A stretch of DNA of 32,909 nucleotides, from assembly GCA_017463935.1 (NCBI GenBank), contig JAFUEM010000013.1:1-32909 (forward strand). Reading direction: 5' to 3'. Source of the stretch: Kiritimatiellia bacterium. GTDB taxonomy: Bacteria > Verrucomicrobiota > Kiritimatiellia > RFP12 > UBA1067. Below, one piece after another: positions 1-7,024 of this stretch; within the stretch, counting starts at the first letter, position 1; the number at the start of each line of letters is the position of its first letter. The notes under the pieces are model-generated. The model was not told the DNA's origin. It saw nothing but the letters and a program-made list of their open reading frames with translations, and searched no databases. The position numbers and the translations under genes were made by a program.

Positions 1-897
1 GGCTGCGCCGAACCGCTGGGGATCAGCCCCGCGCTGCTCGCGGGCGCGGTCGTCGCGGGCGCGATGTTCGGCGACAACCTGTCGATGATCTCGGACACGA
101 CGATCGCGGCGACGCGGACGCAGGGCGTCGCCATGCGCGACAAGTTCTGGGCGAATGCGGCCTACGCGATCCCGGCGGCGCTCGTCGCGCTCGGCCTGTA
201 CCTCGTCGCGGGTTGGGTGGCGGCGGCCCCGTCGGTCGGGGCGGCGGCGACCGCTGCGGCGAGCGTCGCGCCGAAGGATGTCGTGGCCGTTTTGCCGTAC
301 GTGCTCATTCTCGTGCTGGCGCTCGCCGGCTTCAACGTGGTGGCGCTTCTCTTCCTCGGCACGGGCCTCGCGATGGTGCTCGGCCTCCTCTTGGGTGCGT
401 TCGACGGTGCGGGCGCGGTCGCGTTGGCGGGGCAGGGCGTGATGGGGATGGGCGAGACGATGGTCGTCGCGCTCCTCGCGGGCGGGCTCTTCCGCACGAT
501 CGAGGCGGCGGGCGGCCTTGCGAAGCTGACCGGCTGGATTGCGCGGGCGGTGCGCGGCCCGAAGACGTGCGAGGCGGGGATGTTCGCGCTGACGGGCCTC
601 ATCAACCTCCTGACGGCGAACAACACGGTCGCCATCGTCATCGCCGGCCCGCTTGCGCGCGCGTGCGGCGAGCGTTTCGGCGCGGACCGGGTGCGGCTTG
701 CCGGCATCATCGACACGGCGGGATCGGTCGTGCAGGGGATGATTCCCTACGGCGCGCAGATTCTGATCGCGCTCGGGCTGGCGCGCGGCGCGGGGATGGC
801 GTTCGGCGCCGGTGCGCTGATCGCCCGTCTCTACTATCCGCCGATCCTCGCCGTCGCGGTCCTCGCGGGCATCGCCTGCGCCCGCCGGCGCAAATAA
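1..897 (+). CDS. Na+/H+ antiporter, NhaC family (5' truncated by window edge)
   Basis: The reading frame is open from base 1 and stops with TAA at 895-897, giving about 298 residues of the C-terminal part of the protein. The first Met, at base 64, is internal. The early motif GDNLSMISDTTIAATRTQG is the conserved helix-breaking segment of NhaC-type antiporters, which exchange external protons for cytosolic sodium across the inner membrane. At least six hydrophobic, Ala/Gly/Val-rich segments follow, with a second conserved polar stretch (LTANNTVAIVIAGPLAR) and a basic tail (ARRRK). Family members are usually 430-520 residues, so 130-200 residues lie upstream of the window. High GC and long uniform helices suggest a core gene next to the accessory region. 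The family call is firm; ion specificity cannot be read from the sequence. Confidence 0.88.
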   Translation, partial: GCAEPLGISPALLAGAVVAGAMFGDNLSMISDTTIAATRTQGVAMRDKFWANAAYAIPAALVALGLYLVAGWVAAAPSVGAAATAAASVAPKDVVAVLPYVLILVLALAGFNVVALLFLGTGLAMVLGLLLGAFDGAGAVALAGQGVMGMGETMVVALLAGGLFRTIEAAGGLAKLTGWIARAVRGPKTCEAGMFALTGLINLLTANNTVAIVIAGPLARACGERFGADRVRLAGIIDTAGSVVQGMIPYGAQILIALGLARGAGMAFGAGALIARLYYPPILAVAVLAGIACARRRK

Positions 898-961
898 GCG
901 CGGCGCATCGCCTTTCCGCTCAAAGGCAGATCCTCGGCTGGACATCCCGGACAAAGTCGGG

Positions 962-1180
962 ATAGGGCTTGGGAAGGGAAGCGAGAGGACGGCGAAGAGG
1001 ATACTGGCGCTCCTTGTCGACGGGCCCATGCGGCCGTCTGCGCTAAGGGAGACGGTCGGCATCAGGAGCCCAATCCACTTTTCCAGGTGCTACCTGAGGC
1101 CGCTGATGGAGAAGGGCATGATAGAAAGAACCGATCCGGACAGTCCGAAATCGCCCAGACAGAAGTACAAGCTGGCATGA
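962..1180 (+). pseudogene. Remnant of a C-terminal winged-helix domain (Fic or AlbA_2/RecG-like protein)
   Basis: This frame reads as about 72 residues with no start codon or ribosome site that would make it a gene. It ends at TGA 1178-1180. The readable part (AKRILALLVDGPMRP, then SPIHFSRCYLRPLMEKG, then RTDPDSPKSPRQKYKLA) matches the pattern of the winged helix that closes many Fic proteins and AlbA_2-type putative DNA-binding ATPases: an L-x-x-L helix, a 'S-x-x-x-F-x-x-x-Y-L-x-P-L' recognition helix and a 'D-x-P-x-S-x-x-Q-x-Y' wing. The rest of the parent gene is absent. The last 38 codons recur at 9929-10042. It is best read as a decayed fragment. Which of the two parent families it came from is uncertain. 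Confidence 0.6.
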
Positions 1181-1220
1181 GCTACTATATCAATGCTACT
1201 ATGTCAATAAGCCCTTTGAC
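1067..1220 (+). repeat. Dispersed repeat, copy A (about 154 bp, partner at 9929-10080)
   Basis: Bases 1067-1220 and 9929-10080 are direct copies that differ by about five substitutions and a 2-base gap near the right end. The copy begins inside the winged-helix remnant (codon AGC for Ser) and continues about 40 bases past its stop. The shared frame is open in both copies. Copy A carries Cys where copy B has Tyr in the recognition helix, and Lys where copy B has Glu in the wing. No terminal inverted repeats or transposase accompany it, so this is a duplicated fragment and not a recognisable insertion sequence. Confidence 0.85.
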
Positions 1221-1242
1221 CCCCTTTTGACCCCCTTTTGAC
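1212..1242. repeat. Tandem 11-bp repeat (CCCCTTTTGAC units)
   Basis: Two exact units of CCCCTTTTGAC (1221-1231 and 1232-1242) follow a shortened unit CCCTTTGAC (1212-1220). The reverse complement, GTCAAAAGGGG, is the left half of the REP-like palindromes found at 18381, 20634 and 23652, so this looks like an array of half-sites of that family. It abuts the right end of repeat copy A. Confidence 0.75.
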
Positions 1243-1280
1243 CCGCGTGCTCTGTCAGGAGAACGCATGGTGGCGAAACG

Positions 1281-2495
1281 CTAGCGGGGCCTGGCGGGTG
1301 GGCGATGGTCGCTGAGGCGATATTCGCTCATAGACATGCCGTAGCGCTTCTTGAAGAGGCTTTTTGCATTGCTGACCGTGTTGAAACCGCAGGACGCGAT
1401 GATTTTCCCTACTGGCATGTCGGTGAATTGCAGAAGGCGCTTCATTTCGTCGAATCGGCAGTCGAGGATTGCCTCAAGGATCGACTTACCGGTTGCCTGA
1501 CGGTACCGCAGGTCCGCCAGGCGCCTGGATACGCCAAGGTCGGCGGCGACATCGGCGGCTGATATCCCATTCGTCGCATTCTCCCTGATGAAAGACTCGG
1601 CGCGATTAATGATCTGCGCTATTGGAGATATTGGCTTGGTTGACTGGCGCTCTATGATCTTGTGGTTTGATGGGCTCATGATCTGCACCGGACTCTTCGC
1701 CTTTGCGGGGGCCTGCATCAGCTTCTTCAGTTCTTTTGCCGCAAGTTCGCCGATTCTGGCGTGGTTCGGCGTAATGCTGGTTATCATCGGCCTCGAGGTT
1801 TCGCAGTACACCCTGTCGTTGTCGACGCCTATAACGGCCAGGGAGTCAGGAATTTTGATGTCTGCCATTTCGGCTGCCTCGACTATCCGTGTTGCCCAGA
1901 TGTCGTGCGGTGCCATTACGGCTGCGGGTTTTGGAAGAGATTTCAACCATTCCGCCAGGGCGACGATGTCTTCCAGGGAACCACGTTCAATGCCGGCTGC
2001 GGTTCGGTAGATGCGAACGTCGTCCGTCTTGCCTCTGAAGAAGGAGCGGAACCCTTTTTCGCGAAAGGTATATGTGTAATTGGCGTCCGTCTTGTTCTTG
2101 CTGACGAAACCGTATGAGCGGAATCGTCCCAGCGAAAACAGGTATTCGGCGGCGGAACGGCCTATTTCGGTGTCGTTGATGTTGATGAACGCCACGGCGT
2201 CCCTGCGCCGTGGGATGGCGGACGGCATGCAGCAGACGCAGACGAGCGGCGTACGTGACTCCTGCAGGCATTCGGCAGTGGCGGGATGGTCGAGACCGCA
2301 CGCGATGATGCCGTCGAAGCCATCGGTTTCTGCGCGTCGGATGTCATCTAAGGCTTTGTCGCCGGTACAGTCGACGACACGCAAGCGCCAGTTGCAGTGG
2401 GCCCGCGCATAACGGTCTATTCCGTACAGTATTTCGCGCCCCGACCCGTAGGCGATGTACAGGGCAACGAGGATTCTCCGTGGTTCGGCTTTCAT
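1281..2495 (-). CDS. XylR-like transcriptional regulator (LacI-type sensor fused to AraC DNA-binding domain)
   Basis: This 404-residue cytosolic protein starts at ATG 2493-2495 and stops with TAG. Residues about 7-275 form a LacI/periplasmic-binding-like sensor. It opens with RRILVALYIAYGSGREILYG and contains FDGIIACG, AVMAPHDIWATRI and IPDSLAVIGVDND, where the Asp residues are typical sugar-contact positions. Residues about 295-390 are an AraC double helix-turn-helix: 'ISAADVAADLGVSRRLADLRYR' is the first HTH, and 'VGKIIASCGFNTVSNAKSLFKKRYG' is the second with the family's usual spacing. Sensor-plus-AraC hybrids of this type (XylR family) sense monosaccharides and activate nearby catabolic operons. 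It is divergent from the LamG/EEP/GH20-like/GH78 operon at 2659-9959, its probable target. The inducer is not readable, though rhamnose is reasonable given GH78. Confidence 0.9.
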   Translation of the reverse strand: MKAEPRRILVALYIAYGSGREILYGIDRYARAHCNWRLRVVDCTGDKALDDIRRAETDGFDGIIACGLDHPATAECLQESRTPLVCVCCMPSAIPRRRDAVAFININDTEIGRSAAEYLFSLGRFRSYGFVSKNKTDANYTYTFREKGFRSFFRGKTDDVRIYRTAAGIERGSLEDIVALAEWLKSLPKPAAVMAPHDIWATRIVEAAEMADIKIPDSLAVIGVDNDRVYCETSRPMITSITPNHARIGELAAKELKKLMQAPAKAKSPVQIMSPSNHKIIERQSTKPISPIAQIINRAESFIRENATNGISAADVAADLGVSRRLADLRYRQATGKSILEAILDCRFDEMKRLLQFTDMPVGKIIASCGFNTVSNAKSLFKKRYGMSMSEYRLSDHRPPARPR

Positions 2496-2502
2496 GCGCG
2501 CG

Positions 2503-2532
2503 ATTATACCATTTGCGTTCGTTGCATGTCAA
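2503..2532 (-). promoter_or_regulatory. Sigma70-like promoter of the XylR-like regulator
   Basis: On the minus strand a perfect TTGACA (2527-2532) and a perfect TATAAT (2503-2508, extended as TGGTATAAT) are 18 bases apart. The -10 box ends 7 bases before the ATG, so transcription would begin at or next to the start codon and the message would be leaderless or nearly so. The -35 box touches the left arm of the inverted repeat at 2532-2570. Confidence 0.8.
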
Positions 2533-2570
2533 ATACAGTATGATAAGGTTGCCAGAAACAGGACTGTATT
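2532..2570. promoter_or_regulatory. Inverted-repeat candidate operator AATACAGT-N23-ACTGTATT
   Basis: A perfect 8-bp inverted repeat (2532-2539 and 2563-2570) sits between two divergent promoters. Its left arm overlaps the regulator's -35 box by one base, and its right arm ends 4 bases before the -35 box of the LamG operon. The position suits an operator that controls both directions. Which protein binds it is inferred only from location. Confidence 0.55.
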
Positions 2571-2574
2571 ATTC

Positions 2575-2604
2575 TTGACTTAAACTGATGGATTGGAGTA
2601 TAAT
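2575..2604 (+). promoter_or_regulatory. Sigma70-like promoter of the 2659-9959 operon
   Basis: TTGACT (2575-2580) and TATAAT (2599-2604) are separated by 18 bases. Transcription would start near 2611, giving a leader of about 48 bases before ATG 2659, with AAAGGA (2643-2648) as ribosome site. The inverted repeat at 2532-2570 lies directly upstream. Confidence 0.8.
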
Positions 2605-2658
2605 GGCCGCGTAACGATATCAACTCAGGCCTAACGGCATGGAAAGGACGTCAAAAAA

Positions 2659-4971
2659 ATGAAGAAATTACTGATAGTCGCTGTAGCCGCTGCCTTGTTC
2701 GCAGATGGCAGTACCGCCTTTGCGGAGGATGCCTACATCGAGAACACAAACGGCAACCAGTATTTCAACACTGGCCACTTTGTCGGACCAAACACGAAAA
2801 TCGTCCTTGATTTCAAATTGAACGAAACAACGCTCGGCATCACCCCCTTCGGTGCGAAAGGCGACAATGGGACTGCCAATCGCCCATGGTTCAGGTGCTA
2901 TCTAGGCGAGAAGACCTCGGGTGGAGGTGCCTGGTTTTCGATTAACCAGGCCAAGGCCGATTACAATGCGTCGGGGTACAACGTGCATCCGGCGGATTTG
3001 AGCCGCTACACGATGATCATGGATTTGCCCGGCAAGATATTCCGATTGCTGGACGAAGACGGCACAGAAGTCGCGACGCAGACGTTTGAGTCGGTTTCCT
3101 CGGGGACCCAGATTTACCCTCTTGGCCTTTTTGCGACGTGCGCCCACAATTCCGGCGCGTATGCGACTGCGACGGCGACATGGGAGAGACCGGCGAAGAT
3201 GCGCGTCTATGGGCTTGAGATCTATGAGTCCGGGACGCTCGTCAAGAAATTCGTCCCATGGGTCAAGGGCGGCGTCGCGGGACTGAAGGACACCGTCAGC
3301 GGCGTGTTCCATTCCGGCGAAAACGCCCGCGCCTGCGTCGCTGGCGGCGACATTACGGTCGAGAAGGACGATCCCTGGGTGGGCTTCCCGGACAACGACG
3401 TCATGACTGCGGCAGCTGTCAAAGGCAAGACGATGTATTTCGACACTGGGTATGCCTTTAATCCGGAATCAAGAATAGAATTAGACTATGCGCTTCTGAC
3501 GCCGGATTGGACATCTTCAAGCAAATGGGCGGGGGAGACGTATCTTTTTTATGTGGCGGGAGCCAGCGGCGCCGTCTATCTTCTGCCGTACGGTTCTAGT
3601 GCGAACGGGCGTCATTACATGAAGGTCGGTAGCAAAGAGGGCGGCATAACGGAAGTCGGCGTCGATTACGGCTACAATGTCCGGCGCAAAATCGTCGCCA
3701 CGGCCAGCAACATGAAGATGATAACGGCGGGATACACGAATTGGAATGTTTCGGCTGACAGCGGCCAAGAGGTTGCGACGACGTTGAATTCGCCGACCCT
3801 TACGCTCGGCTACAGAAGTGGCAAGCCGCCGCTTCCGGCGAAAATCTACGGACTGAAGATCTACGAGTCGAATAATCTTGTACACGATTTCGTACCGAGT
3901 ATTTCCAATAGCGTTCCGATTCTTCGCGACACGCTGGCAACACCAACCCTAGGGCTTCTCCCAACGGTGTACAACAGCCCCGGCACGAACATCGTGTGCG
4001 AGGCCGGCGGCAATATTCAGGGCGATGAGGACGCGAAAGATGCGTATCTCGACTTTGACGGCGTAAAGGGCCACGGAATCGACATCGGATACGTGCTGAC
4101 GAAGGACAGCCGAATCGAGATGGACTTCGCCGTCTGGAACAACAACTACGCGATCTCCGGCAGTGGTTCGGCGATTTTTTTCGAGCAGCGCGGCTACAAG
4201 GACGCGGAGTCGGAGCGCAACGGCATTTGGTTTCACCTCTACCAGCCGGACGCCGGCCGCTACGGCTGGTGCTTCGCGGACTATGCCAAGGCGAAGAATG
4301 AGTGGACGAGCGTCTACATCACGAACGAGCGCACGAAATTCGTGTGCGACGCGCCGGCGAACACGATAACGGCCTACAGGGGCGGTGTGCAGGTGTACCA
4401 GAGCACGAACATGTCACGCGGCGGGGTGGAGGCGATCACCGCCACGACTTGCACCTCGACACTGCGCATCGGCAGCAACTGGGACGGAAAGACCAATCAG
4501 ACGGGCATGCGGCTCTACAACGTGAAGATCTACAATTCCGGCGTTCTGGACAGGAACTTCGTGCCGTGTCTGACGAACGGTATTGCGGGGCTGTACGAGA
4601 CATGCCAGAACAGGTTCTTCCCGCTCACGGGTGGAACGGTGCGCGGCAAGGGGCTCAAGGGCGCGGAGAGCGACATCCTGATCGCGCCACAGCCCGCAAG
4701 GTTGACGCGGAAGGAAACGAGCAACACGGCGACGCTCACCTGTCTTGCCATCGGTGCGCAGAGCTATGAGTGGTATGAGGATGGTGTTCTGATTTCCGGC
4801 GAGACGTCCGATTCGTTGACGCTGGAATGGAGCAAGGCAAAGGCGAATAACTATGCCCACACCTATTCCGTTAAGCCTGTCTATACGGTCTTCAACGAGA
4901 GGGTTGCCGGCGAGGCCGTTTCGGCAACGGTGGAATATACGCCGCTTGGCATGGTTATCATCATCAAGTAA
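2659..4971 (+). CDS. Secreted triple LamG-like protein with Ig-like C-terminal domain and short C-terminal tail
   Basis: The protein has 770 residues. A Sec signal peptide (MKKLLIVAVAAALFADGSTAFA) is followed by three repeated concanavalin/LamG-like domains, starting near residues 24, 250 and 460. Each opens with a 'Y-(F/I)-(N/D)-(T/I)-G' strand (QYFNTGHF, MYFDTGYA, GIDIGYVL), continues 'R-I-E-(L/M)-D', and closes with 'YGLKIYESG-x-LV-x-x-FVP-x-x-x-x-x-x-GL-x-D'. Residues about 680-760 read as an Ig-like module (TATLTCLAIG, then YEWYEDGVLISGE). The chain ends TPLGMVIIIK, a tail shared with the proteins at 10506 and 27337. LamG folds bind glycans or surface proteins, and no enzymatic residues are evident. 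As first gene of the operon, ahead of EEP, GH20-like and GH78 genes, it probably binds substrate outside the cell or coats the surface. The exact ligand is unknown. Confidence 0.82.
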   Translation: MKKLLIVAVAAALFADGSTAFAEDAYIENTNGNQYFNTGHFVGPNTKIVLDFKLNETTLGITPFGAKGDNGTANRPWFRCYLGEKTSGGGAWFSINQAKADYNASGYNVHPADLSRYTMIMDLPGKIFRLLDEDGTEVATQTFESVSSGTQIYPLGLFATCAHNSGAYATATATWERPAKMRVYGLEIYESGTLVKKFVPWVKGGVAGLKDTVSGVFHSGENARACVAGGDITVEKDDPWVGFPDNDVMTAAAVKGKTMYFDTGYAFNPESRIELDYALLTPDWTSSSKWAGETYLFYVAGASGAVYLLPYGSSANGRHYMKVGSKEGGITEVGVDYGYNVRRKIVATASNMKMITAGYTNWNVSADSGQEVATTLNSPTLTLGYRSGKPPLPAKIYGLKIYESNNLVHDFVPSISNSVPILRDTLATPTLGLLPTVYNSPGTNIVCEAGGNIQGDEDAKDAYLDFDGVKGHGIDIGYVLTKDSRIEMDFAVWNNNYAISGSGSAIFFEQRGYKDAESERNGIWFHLYQPDAGRYGWCFADYAKAKNEWTSVYITNERTKFVCDAPANTITAYRGGVQVYQSTNMSRGGVEAITATTCTSTLRIGSNWDGKTNQTGMRLYNVKIYNSGVLDRNFVPCLTNGIAGLYETCQNRFFPLTGGTVRGKGLKGAESDILIAPQPARLTRKETSNTATLTCLAIGAQSYEWYEDGVLISGETSDSLTLEWSKAKANNYAHTYSVKPVYTVFNERVAGEAVSATVEYTPLGMVIIIK

Positions 4972-4989
4972 TTCATCGTGAGGGAGAAA

Positions 4990-5964
4990 ATGGCACGGCG
5001 TAGTTTCAGGGCGGGAACGCTCACACTGATTATCGGCGTTCTCGCGGGTGCGGCCTGCGGTTCGACGCGGCTTCTCTACTGGAACATCCAGGACGGGATG
5101 TGGGACGGGCAGACGGACAACTTCAATCGCTTCGTCGCGTGGGTGCAGAAGCAGTCGCCCGACATCTGCGTCTTCGCCGAGGTCAGGACCAAGCGACAGA
5201 CGGGCAAGATGGACCATGTGAAAGACGAATCGCAGCGGATTCTTCCCGCAGGCTGGCCGAAGCTCGCCGCGCGCTACGGGCATGACCACGTCTGGATCAG
5301 CTCAGACAATCCGAAGTGCTACATGCAGGGCATCACGTCGCGCTTCCCCATCGAGAGCGTCGCCAAGGATCTCGTTCCGACGGGATCGGGCTGGGCGCGG
5401 ATCCGGGTGGGCACGAACGTCCTGAACATCGTGACGGTCCACCTCAACTGGGCGCCGTGGGGGCATGGCTGCAAGACGGATGCGGAGCGCAAGGCCAGCG
5501 CGGCGAAATTCGGCGGCGACCTCGCACGCCGCGACGAAATCGAGACCGTTCTCAAAGGGTCGTTCTTCACGGTGCCCGACGCATCGAACCAGTACTGGGT
5601 CGTTGCGGGAGACTACAATGCTCGCTCGCCGGTCGATGCGCGGATGTACGACATCCCGCTGGACTCCCCTCGCTACGCAGTCCATCGGTGGTTGGCCGAA
5701 AGCACGCCCCTTGTCGACCTCATGCACGAATGGCTGCCGAACGACTTCCATGTAACAGGCGGGGCAAAGTCGCGAATAGACTATGTCTATCTGACGCGGG
5801 GGTTGTACGATCATGTCGAAGAGGCTCGTGTCGTCGTCGACCGCTACACACGCCCGACATACTCGGGGGTAAGCGACATATGGCGTCCGTCCGACCATCG
5901 CCCGATCCTTGTAGATTTCGATTTCCGATGGGCGAGGCAATTGCAAAACTCGGCAGGGCGGTGA
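4990..5964 (+). CDS. Exported endonuclease/exonuclease/phosphatase (EEP) family phosphohydrolase
   Basis: From ATG 4990 the protein has 324 residues. A GTG at 4978 in the same frame would add four, but GGGAG lies just before the ATG. The N-terminus MARRSFRAGTLTLIIGVLAG has a twin Arg before a hydrophobic stretch, so Tat or Sec export is likely. The EEP catalytic set is present in order: Asn in YWNIQDG (about residue 32), the metal-binding Glu in FAEVRT (64), HLN (about 150), Asp and Asn in GDYNAR (208 and 210), and the closing SDHRP (Asp302, His303). The family, which includes DNase I and sphingomyelinase, cleaves phosphodiesters or phosphomonoesters with divalent metal. It begins 18 bases after the LamG stop and precedes the GH20-like gene by 13 bases, so it is operonic. 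A secreted phosphodiesterase acting on a phosphorylated glycan or lipid headgroup fits, but the substrate is unknown. Confidence 0.82.
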   Translation: MARRSFRAGTLTLIIGVLAGAACGSTRLLYWNIQDGMWDGQTDNFNRFVAWVQKQSPDICVFAEVRTKRQTGKMDHVKDESQRILPAGWPKLAARYGHDHVWISSDNPKCYMQGITSRFPIESVAKDLVPTGSGWARIRVGTNVLNIVTVHLNWAPWGHGCKTDAERKASAAKFGGDLARRDEIETVLKGSFFTVPDASNQYWVVAGDYNARSPVDARMYDIPLDSPRYAVHRWLAESTPLVDLMHEWLPNDFHVTGGAKSRIDYVYLTRGLYDHVEEARVVVDRYTRPTYSGVSDIWRPSDHRPILVDFDFRWARQLQNSAGR

Positions 5965-5977
5965 GGAGTGCGGCAAG

Positions 5978-7024
5978 ATGAATGACATGACGAGAAGAAG
6001 TTTTCTGGGCGCGGTTGCCGCAACGGCCGCTTGCCCGACTGTATGGGGCGACGAGCCGAGACGTCTGGGTTTCACATGGTGCTATATGCTCAAGCTCGGC
6101 ACGAACATGTGGTGCGACTGCGTGCCGCCGCGCTGGGGCAACCTCAAACCCGACGAAATGCATTACAAAGCGCCGTCAGAGGAACTCAGGTGCGACGATT
6201 CGCTGTGGAGGGAATTGACCGAAAAGGCACGCGCGGCGGGTTTCAACATGCTGCTGATGGATCTTGGCGAAGGCGTCCAGTTTCCAAGCCATCCCGAGCT
6301 CGCGGTGAAGGGGTCTTGGTCGCCGGAGAAGTTGCAGAAGGAGCTTGCCCGCCTTCGGGCCATGGGATTGGAACCCGTGCCGAAGCTCAACTTCTCGACG
6401 GCGCACGACATCTGGCTCAAGGACTACAGCCGCATGGTCTCGACGTCGAAATACTACCAGGTCTGCGCCGACCTGATACGTGACGTGGCCGAGCTCTTCG
6501 GCTACCCTCGCCTCTTCCACATCGGTTATGACGAGGAGACCTTCGGACACCAGGATCGATATCAGTATGTCGTCGTGCGACAAGGCGATCTTTGGTGGCA
6601 CGACTTGCTTTGGATGGTCGAACAGATCGAGAAGGCCGGGATACGCTCATGGATATGGAGCGATTACATCTGGAAACACACCGACGAATTCTTGAAGCGA
6701 ATGCCCAAGAGCGTACTTCAGTCCAACTGGTACTATGGCAAGACGTTCGATTCGGAAAAACGAAACACAGTAAAGGCGTATCTCGACCTTGAGCGCGGCG
6801 GATTCGACCAGATGCCGACTGGGTCCAACTACAGTTGCGTCGAAAACTTCGCAGGAACTGTGGATTTCTGCCGCAAGAACATCTCTCCAGATCGGCTGAA
6901 GGGCTTCATCATGGCACCATGGCGGCATACGATTGAGCACTGGCGGGGCGATCTTGTCTCGGCGATAGACATTGCCAGACCCGTTATCGCAAATCCAAGC
7001 AACAAACAGGGGATTGATGAATAG
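5978..7024 (+). CDS. Tat-exported GH20-like TIM-barrel protein
   Basis: The 348-residue protein starts at ATG 5978 behind a GAGGAG element. MTRRSFLGAVAATAACPTVWG is a clear Tat signal. The body looks like a TIM barrel: WRELTEKARAAGFNMLLMDLG, LARLRAMGLEPVPKLNFST (strand 3-like), LFHIGYDEETFG with the acidic pair Asp185-Glu186, IRSWIWSDYIW, and GFIMAPW near the end. The His-x-Gly-x-Asp-Glu arrangement is the catalytic signature of clan GH-K (GH20 beta-hexosaminidases), where Glu is the acid and Asp orients the substrate acetamide. This protein is shorter than most GH20 enzymes and lacks their N-terminal domain, so I call it GH20-like. It overlaps the next gene by 8 bases (ATG 7017, TAG 7022-7024), so the two are probably translationally coupled. 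Confidence 0.7.
   Translation: MNDMTRRSFLGAVAATAACPTVWGDEPRRLGFTWCYMLKLGTNMWCDCVPPRWGNLKPDEMHYKAPSEELRCDDSLWRELTEKARAAGFNMLLMDLGEGVQFPSHPELAVKGSWSPEKLQKELARLRAMGLEPVPKLNFSTAHDIWLKDYSRMVSTSKYYQVCADLIRDVAELFGYPRLFHIGYDEETFGHQDRYQYVVVRQGDLWWHDLLWMVEQIEKAGIRSWIWSDYIWKHTDEFLKRMPKSVLQSNWYYGKTFDSEKRNTVKAYLDLERGGFDQMPTGSNYSCVENFAGTVDFCRKNISPDRLKGFIMAPWRHTIEHWRGDLVSAIDIARPVIANPSNKQGIDE

Noticed and set aside
4939-4971. LamG tails as T9SS C-terminal domains
   Set aside because: Only the last few residues resemble the end of that domain. The preceding 60-80 residues lack its pattern (no G-x-Y-x-(V/L) strand before the end) and no T9SS gene is in the window.
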